Assembly (NCBI RefSeq): GCF_013336795.1 | Contig: NZ_JAAFZT010000020.1 | Location: 18,620-82,619 of the forward strand | Source: Alteripontixanthobacter muriae | Lineage (GTDB): Bacteria > Pseudomonadota > Alphaproteobacteria > Sphingomonadales > Sphingomonadaceae | Direction: 5' to 3' | Length of the DNA: 64,000 bases | Made by a program: the position numbers and the translations under genes | In this document: piece after piece, positions 16,757-25,425 of the stretch | How positions within the stretch are numbered: the stretch's first letter is position 1 | Layout of the letters: every line of letters starts with the position of its first letter | Notes under the pieces: generated by a model | The model's input: only the letters and a program-made list of their open reading frames with translations | The model's database searches: none | Told to the model about the DNA's origin: nothing

Positions 16757-18823
16757 TCACCAGGAGGCCTGGAAACCGGCGCGTGCACCCACTTCGCCTG
16801 AATCGAAGCCGACCCCGACGCCGCCCGTGAACACGGTGGTGTCGCTGATGCGGTATCCAACCGATGCCGAACCGGCGACGCGATCATTGTAATAACCGAA
16901 GCCGCCCGAAACGCCGAACATCTTGCCCGGCATGATCACCGGCGATTCCATCGACAATGCAAGCGCAACGCCTTCATTGGCACGGCGGGCCTGAACGCCG
17001 TTTTCCTCCGCAAGGTCGAACAGCACCGCCTGACGGTCCTGCAATCCTGCGATCGCGAGGGAATTGTCCGCGATCATCATCGAATTGTTCGCGATCATCA
17101 TGGCATTGCTTGAAATGGCAGCGCTGTTCGCCTGCACGGCGGAGAAGCTTGCCAGATTGCTCAGGCCAGAGGACGAACTCACGCCCAGCGTACCGTTGGC
17201 ATCGGCGGTAACCACGGCGATAGGACCGACCTGTGACGTGGTGCTGTCGTCCAGCGACGCCACCACGACCTGTCCGTCGTTCGCAGCGACCGCGCCGTTG
17301 CCGATGGCGACCGAATTGGTGCCGGATGCGACTGCCTGGTTGCCCAGCGCAATGGCTCCGTCACCACTCGCTGCGGCAGCTTCACCCACTGCAACCGAGC
17401 GGACGCCCGAGGCCTCCGACAGATGGCCGAGAGCGGTTGCGCGCTCCGCAGTGGCGTTGGCGCGCCAGCCGTAAGCCGTTGCGCCTGCTCCGATCGCGGA
17501 GGACTGGCCGCCGACGACCGTCGTGGAAGGCCCGCTAGCGACGGTGGAAAAGCCGGTCGCTCCGTCGCGATTGCCGCCGATGGCGATGGAATCGCCGCCG
17601 GTCGCCTGCGCCGTGTTGCCGATGGCGATGGCATTGCTGCCCGAAGCCACCGAGTCCTCGCCGCCGGCGAAGCTCTGGTCACCCGAAGCAGTCGATTGGT
17701 GGCCGACAGCCGTTCCCATTGCGCCGGTTGCGCGGGCCTGCCAGCCCAATGCTGTCGATCCGGGCGTGGTCGCGAGGCTTTCGCCGCCAAGCGCGGTCGT
17801 CGAATTGCCGACCGCCATCGCATCGGCACCGAGTGCGAGTGCATCGACGCCGTCCGCGACCGCACCGTCTCCGTCACCATCGGCATCGCCGCCGATGGCG
17901 ATTGCGCCAACCTGCCGTGCCTCGGAGTCGCTGCCCAGAGCAATGCCAGCATCGTCCGTCGCCAGAGCGCCGAACATGCCGCCATCAGTGTTACCGCCGA
18001 TTGCCACGCCGCCGCGGCCAAGAGCCGCCGCTGCCTCACCAGCCGAGGTCGAGGCGAAGCCGCTTGCCGTGGCAAGATGGCCGAGCGCTGTTGCGCGTTC
18101 GCCGTCGGCGGTCGCCTGCCAGCCGAAAGCGCTGGAGCCGGGGTTCATCGCCACGCTCTCGCCGCCGACTGCCGTTGTCGAATTGCCGACAGCCATAGCG
18201 TCGGCACCTACTGCGAGCGCATCCACGCCGTCAGCGACCGCGCCGTCTCCGTCAGCATCGGCATCGCCGCCGATGGCGATTGCGCCGACCTGCCGTGCCT
18301 CGGTGTCGCTGCCGATCGCGATGCCTGCATCGTCCGTCGCCAGAGCGCCGAACATGCCGCCATCGGTATTGCCGCCGACGGCCACGCCGCCGCGCCCGAG
18401 CGCTGCCGCAGCTTCACCGGCAGAGGTGGAGGCGAAGCCGCTCGCCGTCGTCAGATGACCTAGGGCCGTCGCGCGTTCGCCATCGGCGAGGGAGCGCCAG
18501 CCAAGTGCGGTGCTGCCGGCCGCAGTGGCTGCGCTTTCGCCGCCGACTGCCACGGTGGACGGGGCACTGGCAGTAGCGGGGTTGGTGCCGGCATCGTCGG
18601 AGCCGATGGCCACGGCATCCGTTCCGGTCGCGCTGGCGCCTACACCCACGGCCGTCGCGCCATCAGCAGGTGCGTCGGCGTCTGTGCCGCATTCGGTGGT
18701 GTTCACACCGGCACCGTCGTTACAGGGCGGCGTCGTGTCCGCCGATGCGGGGGCGACTATGAACAATGTTGCCGAACCGGCGAGCAGGGCCGCGGCGAGA
18801 TTTCTTTTAGGTTGGATTTGCAT
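16757..18823 (-). CDS. Trimeric autotransporter adhesin (YadA-like)
   Basis: 688 aa from MQIQPKRN, preceded by GAGGAAGT. Signal peptide 1-29 (cut after PASA). Head residues 55-525 are built of many short YadA-head repeats (pattern AxAxGxxSxAxG). Residues 93-218 and 219-344 are a near-identical 126-residue tandem duplication, with a third partial copy at 345-379. A short stalk has three perfect heptads (NAMMIAN, NSMMIAD, NSLAIAG; 573-593). Residues 615-688 form the YadA beta-barrel anchor ending in aromatic W. Likely a surface trimer for attachment. The stalk is short relative to the head. It sits between tRNA-Gln and a divergent kinase pair. Confidence 0.9.
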   Translation of the reverse strand: MQIQPKRNLAAALLAGSATLFIVAPASADTTPPCNDGAGVNTTECGTDADAPADGATAVGVGASATGTDAVAIGSDDAGTNPATASAPSTVAVGGESAATAAGSTALGWRSLADGERATALGHLTTASGFASTSAGEAAAALGRGGVAVGGNTDGGMFGALATDDAGIAIGSDTEARQVGAIAIGGDADADGDGAVADGVDALAVGADAMAVGNSTTAVGGESVAMNPGSSAFGWQATADGERATALGHLATASGFASTSAGEAAAALGRGGVAIGGNTDGGMFGALATDDAGIALGSDSEARQVGAIAIGGDADGDGDGAVADGVDALALGADAMAVGNSTTALGGESLATTPGSTALGWQARATGAMGTAVGHQSTASGDQSFAGGEDSVASGSNAIAIGNTAQATGGDSIAIGGNRDGATGFSTVASGPSTTVVGGQSSAIGAGATAYGWRANATAERATALGHLSEASGVRSVAVGEAAAASGDGAIALGNQAVASGTNSVAIGNGAVAANDGQVVVASLDDSTTSQVGPIAVVTADANGTLGVSSSSGLSNLASFSAVQANSAAISSNAMMIANNSMMIADNSLAIAGLQDRQAVLFDLAEENGVQARRANEGVALALSMESPVIMPGKMFGVSGGFGYYNDRVAGSASVGYRISDTTVFTGGVGVGFDSGEVGARAGFQASW
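17792..18169 (-). repeat. 378-bp tandem repeat in adhesin head, second unit
   Basis: Encodes residues 219-344, starting at VGGESVAMNPG. It is in frame and collinear with the first unit, differing at scattered codons, many of them silent. Confidence 0.85.
18170..18547 (-). repeat. 378-bp tandem repeat in adhesin head, first unit
   Basis: Encodes residues 93-218, starting at VGGESAATAAG. The period of exactly 378 bp keeps the frame, so unit gain or loss would lengthen or shorten the head without breaking the gene. Confidence 0.85.
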
Positions 18824-19233
18824 TGAGACTTCCTCTTCCATTCAGGACCAGAAAGCCGTGACGACAAACAGGAGCGAAAGGGCAGATCGACCGTCCAAGT
18901 TGAACCCCACCTTCTTCTCCCCGGCCCGCAAGGCCACGGCGCGTCATTATTTACGAATGACATTGGGCTTTACGGCGCATGGCTGCGCCCGGATGCATAA
19001 TCGGGCGCAGAAACTTCAATTAATTTCCCTGAATGTAGTCTATTCTATCAATGGCGCGCGCGTGGCGGCGGCATGCCCCCGGCAAGTGCTACAACATGTT
19101 CACGGGAAAAATCCTGCCTGCAAAAGGTTCTGCTTTACGTCCGGGCGGCTTTGCGGTCTTCGTCGCCGAGAGCCTTGCAAGTGCGGTCCAGATCGTCCTC
19201 ACCGGCTCGCAGGCGATATTTCGGAGGGGCACT
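18824..19233. promoter_or_regulatory. 410-bp divergent intergenic region between adhesin and kinase
   Basis: Holds the promoters of two diverging units. A relatively AT-rich stretch at about 18947-19053 is the best place for them. I see no clear inverted-repeat operator and no further gene. An in-frame extension of the kinase ORF back to 19051 has no homology and no RBS. Confidence 0.5.
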
Positions 19234-20361
19234 ATGCCGCATCGCAGCGCGGAAGAATTGAGGCAGGAGATCGCGAAGCTCCAGACCGAGCTGACACTCG
19301 TCACCGCCGCGCGGGAGCAGGATGCGGAAGCTGCGCGCGAAGCAGCCCGGCGCGTTACGCAGCTGGAAGCGGCGCTCGACGTGGTGCCCGTCGGAGTGCT
19401 GTTCGCCGACCTCGATGGCAGGATCCTGCTTGGTAACAAGCAGATGGAGGCAATGACGCGGCACAAGGTGCGGCATTCGGGCAATGTCGAGAGTTATGGC
19501 GAATGGATTGCGTATCACCGGGATGGCCGCCGTGTCGCGGCGCATGAATATCCGCTCTCGCGCGTAGTTCGCGATGGCGAGACGCACGCGGAGCTGGAAG
19601 TGCATTACGAACGGGGCGACGGAACGCGCTTCTGGATGCACATCATCGGCGAGCCGGTGACCGACCGGAGCGGAAACAAGATCGGCGCTGCAATCGCCGC
19701 TGTCGACGTCGATTCACGGCAGCAACTTCTCGCCCGGCAGCGGATGCTGATCGCCGAACTGGACCACCGGGTGAAGAATGCCTTCAGCGTGGTGAAAAGC
19801 ATCGTGAGCCAGTCGCTGCGCACGGCAGGCGTTCCCACCGGATTGCGCGAGACGCTGGATCACAGGCTCGATGCCTATGCGAAAGCGCATGCGCGGTTGG
19901 TTGGCGCGAAATGGGACCATGAATCGATTGCGGCGATCGCGGGCAACATCATGACTGCTATCGCGGGCGACCGGATCAGGGTGGACGGGCCCGATGTGCA
20001 GCTTCCCTCCCGGCAGGCCATTGCGCTGTCGATGGCATTATACGAACTGGGCACCAATGCCGTGAAATATGGCGCGCTTTCGACGTCGCACGGACGGATC
20101 GAACTGCGCTGGCGGATTGATGAAGCTGACGGGAACAGTCGTGAGCTAATCGTCGAATGGCTGGAACGGGGCGGCCCACCAGCGGTTGAATCAGCAAAGA
20201 AGGGTTTCGGATCCTTCGTCGTGAAGCGCGCCATGGAAGCCGAGACCGGTGGCAGGGTGCAGCTTGTCTACGGAGACGAAGGCCTGGATTGGCATCTGAA
20301 AATGCCGCTTCCCGCCGAAACCCACGTCGATGAAAACGTACCGAGGACAGATAATGAGTGA
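19234..20361 (+). CDS. PAS-domain sensor histidine kinase, HWE/HisKA_2-like
   Basis: 375 aa, cytoplasmic, no membrane segments. Coiled coil 1-48, PAS domain about 45-160, then an H-box with H178 in ELDHRVKNAFSVVKSI. The ATPase domain has N-box ELGTNAVKYGALS (N275) and the WLERGG motif (W309, E311). The His that usually precedes the N-box in HWE kinases is Tyr (Y270). GGAGGGG precedes the ATG at 19234. Its stop overlaps the response regulator start by 8 nt. Such kinases feed light, stress or general-stress pathways in alphaproteobacteria; the signal here is unknown. Confidence 0.85.
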   Translation: MPHRSAEELRQEIAKLQTELTLVTAAREQDAEAAREAARRVTQLEAALDVVPVGVLFADLDGRILLGNKQMEAMTRHKVRHSGNVESYGEWIAYHRDGRRVAAHEYPLSRVVRDGETHAELEVHYERGDGTRFWMHIIGEPVTDRSGNKIGAAIAAVDVDSRQQLLARQRMLIAELDHRVKNAFSVVKSIVSQSLRTAGVPTGLRETLDHRLDAYAKAHARLVGAKWDHESIAAIAGNIMTAIAGDRIRVDGPDVQLPSRQAIALSMALYELGTNAVKYGALSTSHGRIELRWRIDEADGNSRELIVEWLERGGPPAVESAKKGFGSFVVKRAMEAETGGRVQLVYGDEGLDWHLKMPLPAETHVDENVPRTDNE

Positions 20362-20749
20362 CCAGCCGATAAAGATCTTCATTGTAGAAGATGAAGTGCT
20401 GGTGGCGTTCGAGATGAGTGACACGCTCGAGGATCTGGGGTTCGAGGTCGTCGGCCCCAGCCTGCGCCTCGACGATGCCGAGACCCGCGCGATGAATAGC
20501 GAGATCGACGTGGCGATGCTCGACGTCAACATGGGCGCTGGCCTGACGACGAAGCCGGTGGCGGACATCTTGCGTGAGCGCGGCATCCCCTTCATCTTCA
20601 TCACCGCCTACGATTCCTCGCAGATTTCGTTTCTCGGGCCGGACGACAAGGTGTTGCGGAAGCCGGTGAACAGCAATTCGCTGATCGACGCGCTGCGCCA
20701 GGTCTGGCCGGAACTGCCACCGGAAATCAAACCTGCACGGCTGGTCTGA
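20354..20749 (+). CDS. Single-domain response regulator
   Basis: 131 aa, a receiver domain only. Acidic pocket in VEDE, phospho-acceptor D57 in AMLDVNMG, conserved T84 region FITAYD, K103 in LRKPV. There is no output domain, so it probably passes phosphate onward or binds a partner. The ATG lies within the kinase 3' end, which implies coupled translation and a cognate pair. Confidence 0.9.
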   Translation: MSDQPIKIFIVEDEVLVAFEMSDTLEDLGFEVVGPSLRLDDAETRAMNSEIDVAMLDVNMGAGLTTKPVADILRERGIPFIFITAYDSSQISFLGPDDKVLRKPVNSNSLIDALRQVWPELPPEIKPARLV

Positions 20750-20761
20750 ACAGCCAAGCCA

Positions 20762-21025
20762 ATGCAGTTCGACGACATGCTCCGCCACTATTTCGGCACC
20801 GATGATTTTGCTTCGGTCAGCGCCGAAGCCCGTGATGCCGGGACGGAGCGGATGCGTGTGGATCTGGGGCTCGAACGCGACAAGGCGCGGCGGTTTGCAC
20901 TCTGGATGCTGCTCTACCAGCTTGACGCTGCGCCCGGCCTCGATGTTGCCTTCAAGAGCGAGGAGGAGCGAAACGCTGCGCGCAACATGATGTATCTGCT
21001 GGCCGCTGGGGCCGAACAGAAGTAG
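20762..21025 (+). CDS. Small conserved protein downstream of the kinase pair, function unknown
   Basis: 87 aa, helical and charged, starting MQFDDMLRHYFG. It begins 12 nt after the response regulator stop, so it is likely in the same operon. No signal peptide or metal motif. No family recognised. It could be a partner of the single-domain regulator, but only context says so. It converges on the hydrolase gene 16 bp away. Confidence 0.65.
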   Translation: MQFDDMLRHYFGTDDFASVSAEARDAGTERMRVDLGLERDKARRFALWMLLYQLDAAPGLDVAFKSEEERNAARNMMYLLAAGAEQK

Positions 21026-21041
21026 CGCGTGTAGTCTGCTT

Positions 21042-22028
21042 TCAGTTGGAGGCGACGAAATCCGCTATGGCCGGCGCGATCTGCGGGGCGAGCGGCGCTT
21101 CCGCATCGGCATAGGCCGCCATGTTCGCTGCCCTGTCACCCGGCGGAACTACCTTCAGCACATGATTGACGCCATCGAGGCGCAATACGGTCAGATCCGG
21201 GCGGGCCTGCTCCAGCGCCGCCACATCCGCCTCTGCGACCTGCATGTCCTCAACCCCGTGCACGACCAGAACGGGTAGTTCGGTCTGCTGCAGCAACTTC
21301 GCGGGGTTTTGCGCCATCAGGCTCATCACGAAGCCTTGAACCTGAGGAGCGAACAGCGGCTGCAAACCGGGATGCAGAGCGGCCGCGTCTACCGGCTCGC
21401 CTTTCTCCAGCGCTGCAATCGCCGCATCGGCCTGCGGCAGGATCGGCGCGTTCGCCGGATTGGCGCGCAATTGTTCGCGCAGAATCTGACCGACCGGGCG
21501 CCCGGGCGATGCGAGCAGGACAAGCCCGCACAATCCTTCCACAGTATCGGCGGCAGTGGCCAGCGCCACGATGCCGCCTTCGCTGTGACCCGCCAGCCAG
21601 ACGCAATCCTGTCCCGTGACCTCTCGCAGATCGGCGGCCCAGGCCTTGGTGTCGGCCACGTAATCGGCGATGGTCACATCATTCGGATCGGCCACGGCAC
21701 CGGCGCTGGCGAACATGCCGCGCTTGTCCGTGCGCAGGGTCGTGATGCCGCGGGCCTGCAATGCCTCGGCCAGAAGCCGGTAACTGCTCGCCTCGACGCC
21801 CAAGGGGCTGTTACCGTCGCGGTCCGTAGGGCCGGAACCCGCAATGATGAGCATGGCGGGAGCGTCGGCAATGTCGATTTGCCCCGCTGCAGGAAGCAGG
21901 GTTCCGGCGAGCGGGCCGGTAAGATGAGCAGGCGCGATGGTCCGCTCCTGCGCGGCTAAGGGACCAGCAATGCCGAGCGCCGCCCCTGCGGCTGCCAGAC
22001 CAATTTTGCGTGTGATCTTCCCTGCCAT
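21042..22028 (-). CDS. Secreted alpha/beta hydrolase (serine aminopeptidase S33-like)
   Basis: 328 aa. Signal peptide 1-26 (cleavage after LAAQ or PLAA). Nucleophile elbow GHSEGG, acid in HGVEDMQV, catalytic His in LDGVNHVLK. The N-terminal strand region has IIAGSGPTDRDGNSP, typical of this periplasmic esterase/peptidase-like group. It lies 80 bp downstream of the S46 peptidase on the same strand, so the two may form a peptide or ester scavenging unit. Substrate unknown. Confidence 0.85.
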   Translation of the reverse strand: MAGKITRKIGLAAAGAALGIAGPLAAQERTIAPAHLTGPLAGTLLPAAGQIDIADAPAMLIIAGSGPTDRDGNSPLGVEASSYRLLAEALQARGITTLRTDKRGMFASAGAVADPNDVTIADYVADTKAWAADLREVTGQDCVWLAGHSEGGIVALATAADTVEGLCGLVLLASPGRPVGQILREQLRANPANAPILPQADAAIAALEKGEPVDAAALHPGLQPLFAPQVQGFVMSLMAQNPAKLLQQTELPVLVVHGVEDMQVAEADVAALEQARPDLTVLRLDGVNHVLKVVPPGDRAANMAAYADAEAPLAPQIAPAIADFVASN

Positions 22029-22108
22029 CTTCCCGTCTCCACTCTACCAGTAGGTGATCGTACTCAGTTGGAGCGGGCAAGGCCATTGCCCTGCCCGCTC
22101 CCTTGGCT

Positions 22109-24178
22109 TCAATTGCGGCGCGTTCGCCCGGCGTTCAGTTCCGCCAGCAGCGCCGGAGCCGGGTAAATAGTTTCCAGCGCTTCCTGCACCGCAGCGGCGG
22201 ATACCGCCACGGTGCGGTTAAGCAGCGGATCGTATCCGTAATTGCCGCCCAGCGAATGGATGTTGCCGTCGAACGCTGCGCCGATCACCGTGCCGGCCCT
22301 GTCAATGACCGGGCTTCCGGAATTGCCGCCGATAATGTCGTTGGTGGTCACGAAATCATAGGTGATCGTCGGATCGATCTGCGCCTGCTTCGCCGCGAAT
22401 GCGGGGGCGAGGTCGAAAGGTTCGTTGCCGGTCGCCCGGTCGAAGGTTCCCCCCAGCGTGGTGGCAATGGGCACCTGCTGGCCGCGTTCTTCCCAGCCCG
22501 TCACCTTGCCGTAGCTGATGCGCAGCGTGAAAGTCGCATCGGGGTAGAGCGTATCGCCATAAGCCGCGAAACGCGCATCGGCGAGCTGAGCACCGGCCGC
22601 CGTCAACGGGCCGCTATATTGTTCGTCGATCAGACGGTCCAGCTCGCGCTGGCGCGGCACCAGCCGCAGCGCATATTCGATCAGCGGATCATCCGATGCT
22701 TCCACAGCCGACAGGCCACCTTCCCACAGGGCGCGGCGGAAGGCCGGATCGGCAAGGCGCGTGTTGCCGACGAGGCGTTCGGCCAGCATCTCGGGGCTTT
22801 CGCGTCCGAGCAGCAGGCGCGTGTCGGCATCGTCGGCACCCAGATATTCGCGTGCCTTGGACAGGCTCCACTCCATCTGCAGCGCGTCGAGCCACGGGTA
22901 GAGCGGGCGTTCGTCCAGCAGGCGTTTTTCCAGTAGCGGCAGGGCGCTGTCGGTGAAGCCCGGCAGCCGTTCGGCGTTTGGCTTGGCGCGTTCCTGCGCG
23001 GCCATCACCAGCGTGCGAGCGTAGTTGTACAGCGTGCCGGATGGGCTGGTGAAACGCGCGGGCAGATACAGGGCCCGGTAGGCCGTGACCGCATCATCCA
23101 CTTCTGCCCACGGATCGCCCACCGCAGGATTCTGGGCGCTGCGAGCGATCAGATCGGCCTCTGCGCTTTCCAGCCGTGCTGCGGTAAAGGCCGGGTCGTT
23201 CAGCGCGCGGGTGCGGCCGATCTGCACCTTCAGGCTGTTCTCGATCCCGCCCAGCAAGTCGCGGCCTTCGCGTTCCCGCTCATCGCTCTGGCTCATCGCC
23301 TGGATCAACCGGCCGCGCAGTTCGGACAGGGTGGCGAGAGTGATCGGCAGGCGCACCTCACGCTCGAACGCGATCTGGCTCAACGTATTGAGGCGCGATG
23401 TCGAACCGGGATTGCCAACGACGAAGGTGGCTTCGCCCTCGACCGGCGCGCGCGGATTCCACTGCAGGAATTCCGGCGTGTCGATCGGCTGTCCGTTTTC
23501 ATAGGCGCGCAGGAAGCTGGCATCGAGCGAATAGCGCGGGAAGTTGAAATTGTCCGGATCGCCGCCGAAGGTAGCGGCACGGTCTTCCGGTGCCCAGGCG
23601 AGGCGGACGTCGGAATATTTGCGATAGGTGTACAGCTTGTACTGCCCGCCGCCAAACAGGGCGACGACCTGGCAGCGCGTGGTCGCGGTGTCGGGGCAGC
23701 CCTCCGCCTCGATCTCGGCGATACGAGCGTCGCGGGCGCGGGTCAGCGCCTCGCCCGTGGCTGTGCCGATGGCCTGTTTTACTTGCCCGGTTACGTCGAC
23801 GATGTTGGTGACGACCTCGGCCTGCTGACCGGCACATTTCAGCTCCTGATCGCGGCGGTCGGCGACGAAGCCCATGGCGAGCAGATCGTTCTCACCCGTG
23901 CTGTTTTCGTAAATGCAGCTGGCGACGCAGTGATGGTTGGTGAGGATCAGCCCGTTGGGCGACACGAAGCTGGCCGAGCAGCCGCCGGTCAGGCGAACGG
24001 CGCTGGCCCGAACATCGTCGAGCCATGCCTGATCGGGTGCCCAGCCGAATTGTTCTTCCATGCGCTCGGCAGGGAAATTGTCGAAGGTCCACATGCCTTC
24101 CTCGGCAATGGCGGGGCTAGCCGCGGCTGAGGCTGCAAGCAATGCGGCCGACGTGAGGAAAAAGGCGCTATGGGTCAT
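22109..24178 (-). CDS. S46 family dipeptidyl-peptidase (DPP7/DPP11-like)
   Basis: 689 aa with a signal peptide (1-25). Chymotrypsin-fold exopeptidase that releases dipeptides in the periplasm. Catalytic His is in ILTNHHCV near residue 82; catalytic Ser is in IIGGNSGSPV near residue 617. The N-terminal EGMWTFDNFP is the family signature. Length is close to known members (about 700 aa). The S1 residue that separates DPP7 from DPP11 was not assigned. Confidence 0.92.
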   Translation of the reverse strand: MTHSAFFLTSAALLAASAAASPAIAEEGMWTFDNFPAERMEEQFGWAPDQAWLDDVRASAVRLTGGCSASFVSPNGLILTNHHCVASCIYENSTGENDLLAMGFVADRRDQELKCAGQQAEVVTNIVDVTGQVKQAIGTATGEALTRARDARIAEIEAEGCPDTATTRCQVVALFGGGQYKLYTYRKYSDVRLAWAPEDRAATFGGDPDNFNFPRYSLDASFLRAYENGQPIDTPEFLQWNPRAPVEGEATFVVGNPGSTSRLNTLSQIAFEREVRLPITLATLSELRGRLIQAMSQSDEREREGRDLLGGIENSLKVQIGRTRALNDPAFTAARLESAEADLIARSAQNPAVGDPWAEVDDAVTAYRALYLPARFTSPSGTLYNYARTLVMAAQERAKPNAERLPGFTDSALPLLEKRLLDERPLYPWLDALQMEWSLSKAREYLGADDADTRLLLGRESPEMLAERLVGNTRLADPAFRRALWEGGLSAVEASDDPLIEYALRLVPRQRELDRLIDEQYSGPLTAAGAQLADARFAAYGDTLYPDATFTLRISYGKVTGWEERGQQVPIATTLGGTFDRATGNEPFDLAPAFAAKQAQIDPTITYDFVTTNDIIGGNSGSPVIDRAGTVIGAAFDGNIHSLGGNYGYDPLLNRTVAVSAAAVQEALETIYPAPALLAELNAGRTRRN

Positions 24179-24280
24179 GGGGAGGCTCTCCGGTTATCTG
24201 GCCGATTTATTTGCTTGCCGCCTTTTTGCCGCGCCGCCCGCAAATGTCCAGAGGCACCGCCCGGCCCTCCCCATGCAGCC

Positions 24281-24430
24281 TTACCCCTTGAGCCAGAAGC
24301 GGATTCCGTAGGCGACGACGCCCAATACCGAGATGCTGACCACCCAGATCGCCAGCATCCAGCCCAGCCGCTGCCACAGGGGCCGGGCGTCGCCTGTTTC
24401 TCCGCCGTCTAGTTTCGGATCGAAGCGCAT
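24281..24430 (-). CDS. DUF2474-type small membrane subunit of the bd oxidase (CydX-like)
   Basis: 49 aa: a charged N-terminus, then one transmembrane helix (GWMLAIWVVSISVLGVVAYGI) and RFWLKG. Its ATG overlaps the cydB stop by one base (TGATG), so it is translationally coupled. Its place and size match the small third subunits that stabilise bd-type oxidases. Confidence 0.8.
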   Translation of the reverse strand: MRFDPKLDGGETGDARPLWQRLGWMLAIWVVSISVLGVVAYGIRFWLKG

Positions 24431-25425
24431 CAGTGGTAGTGGTGCTCGCCCACCTTGCCGCGGAAGACCCAATAGGCCCAGGCGGTGTAGATGAGGATGA
24501 TGGGCATGATGATGGCGGTGCCCACCAGCATGAAGATCTGGCTGCTCTCCGGGGCGGCGGCGTCCCAGATGGTGATGCCCGGCGGCACGGCAAAAGGCCA
24601 CATGGACACGCCCAGCCCCGCCATGCCGAGCAGGAAGATGCTCAGCGCCAGGACGAAGGGGCGATAGACGCGCCGCTTGGCGATGCTGCGCATCAGCGCG
24701 AAGAACAATATGCCGGTCAGCAGGGGCACCTGCGCCGCGAAAAGGATGTTCGGCATTTCGAACCAGCGCCGCCAATATTGCCCCTCCAGCAGCGGCGTGG
24801 CGAGGCTGACGGCGATCATCAGCGCCAGCGTCGCCCAACCGGCGATCCGGGCGGTGCGATAGGCGTGATCCTCCGCCCGGCCCTCGACCTTCATGGCGAG
24901 GAACGTCGCGCCGAGCAGCACGTAGCCGACCGTCACGCCCACTCCGGTCAGCAGGGTATAAGGCGTCAGCCAGTCGAACCAGCTGCCCGCATAGTTGCGG
25001 CCCTCGACCGTCACGCCCTGCAACAGCGCGCCGAGGATCATGCCCTGCGTCATCGCCGCGACCAGCGATCCGCCAGCGAAGGACATGTCCCAGAAGCCCC
25101 GGTGACGCGGGTCGCGCCAGCGAAATTCGAACGCCACGCCGCGAAAGACGAGGCCGAGCAGCATGGCGATAACCAGCGGGTAGGTCGCGGGCAGGATAAT
25201 CGCATAGGCGAGCGGAAAAGCCGCGAACAATCCGCCCCCGCCCAGCACCAGCCAGGTTTCGTTCCCATCCCAGACCGGCGCGATGGCGTTCATGGCCTGG
25301 TCGCGTTCCTTGCCCACCTGAAAGCTGGGGAAAAGAATGCCGATGCCGAGATCGAAGCCGTCCATCACGACATACATGAAGATGGCAAAGGCGATGATGC
25401 CCGCCCAGATGACTGTGAGATCCAT
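24430..25425 (-). CDS. cydB: Cytochrome bd-type ubiquinol oxidase subunit II (CydB/CioB)
   Basis: 331 aa, eight to nine hydrophobic helices. It opens DLTVIWAGIIAFAIFMYVVMDGFDLGIG, the family start, and has WDGNETWLVLGGGGLFAAFP. Partners CydA in a quinol:O2 oxidoreductase that lacks a proton pump. The ATG overlaps the cydA stop by one base. The short length and the CydA features point to the cyanide-insensitive (CIO) branch. Confidence 0.94.
   Translation of the reverse strand: MDLTVIWAGIIAFAIFMYVVMDGFDLGIGILFPSFQVGKERDQAMNAIAPVWDGNETWLVLGGGGLFAAFPLAYAIILPATYPLVIAMLLGLVFRGVAFEFRWRDPRHRGFWDMSFAGGSLVAAMTQGMILGALLQGVTVEGRNYAGSWFDWLTPYTLLTGVGVTVGYVLLGATFLAMKVEGRAEDHAYRTARIAGWATLALMIAVSLATPLLEGQYWRRWFEMPNILFAAQVPLLTGILFFALMRSIAKRRVYRPFVLALSIFLLGMAGLGVSMWPFAVPPGITIWDAAAPESSQIFMLVGTAIIMPIILIYTAWAYWVFRGKVGEHHYH

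Noticed and set aside
17792-18547. Repeats as two separate genes or an insertion
   Set aside because: The units are in frame inside one adhesin head and share its short YadA repeats, so they are an internal duplication.
16584-19233. Genomic island inserted at tRNA-Gln carrying the adhesin
   Set aside because: No integrase, and I could not find a second copy of the tRNA 3' end on the far side of the adhesin or in the kinase region.
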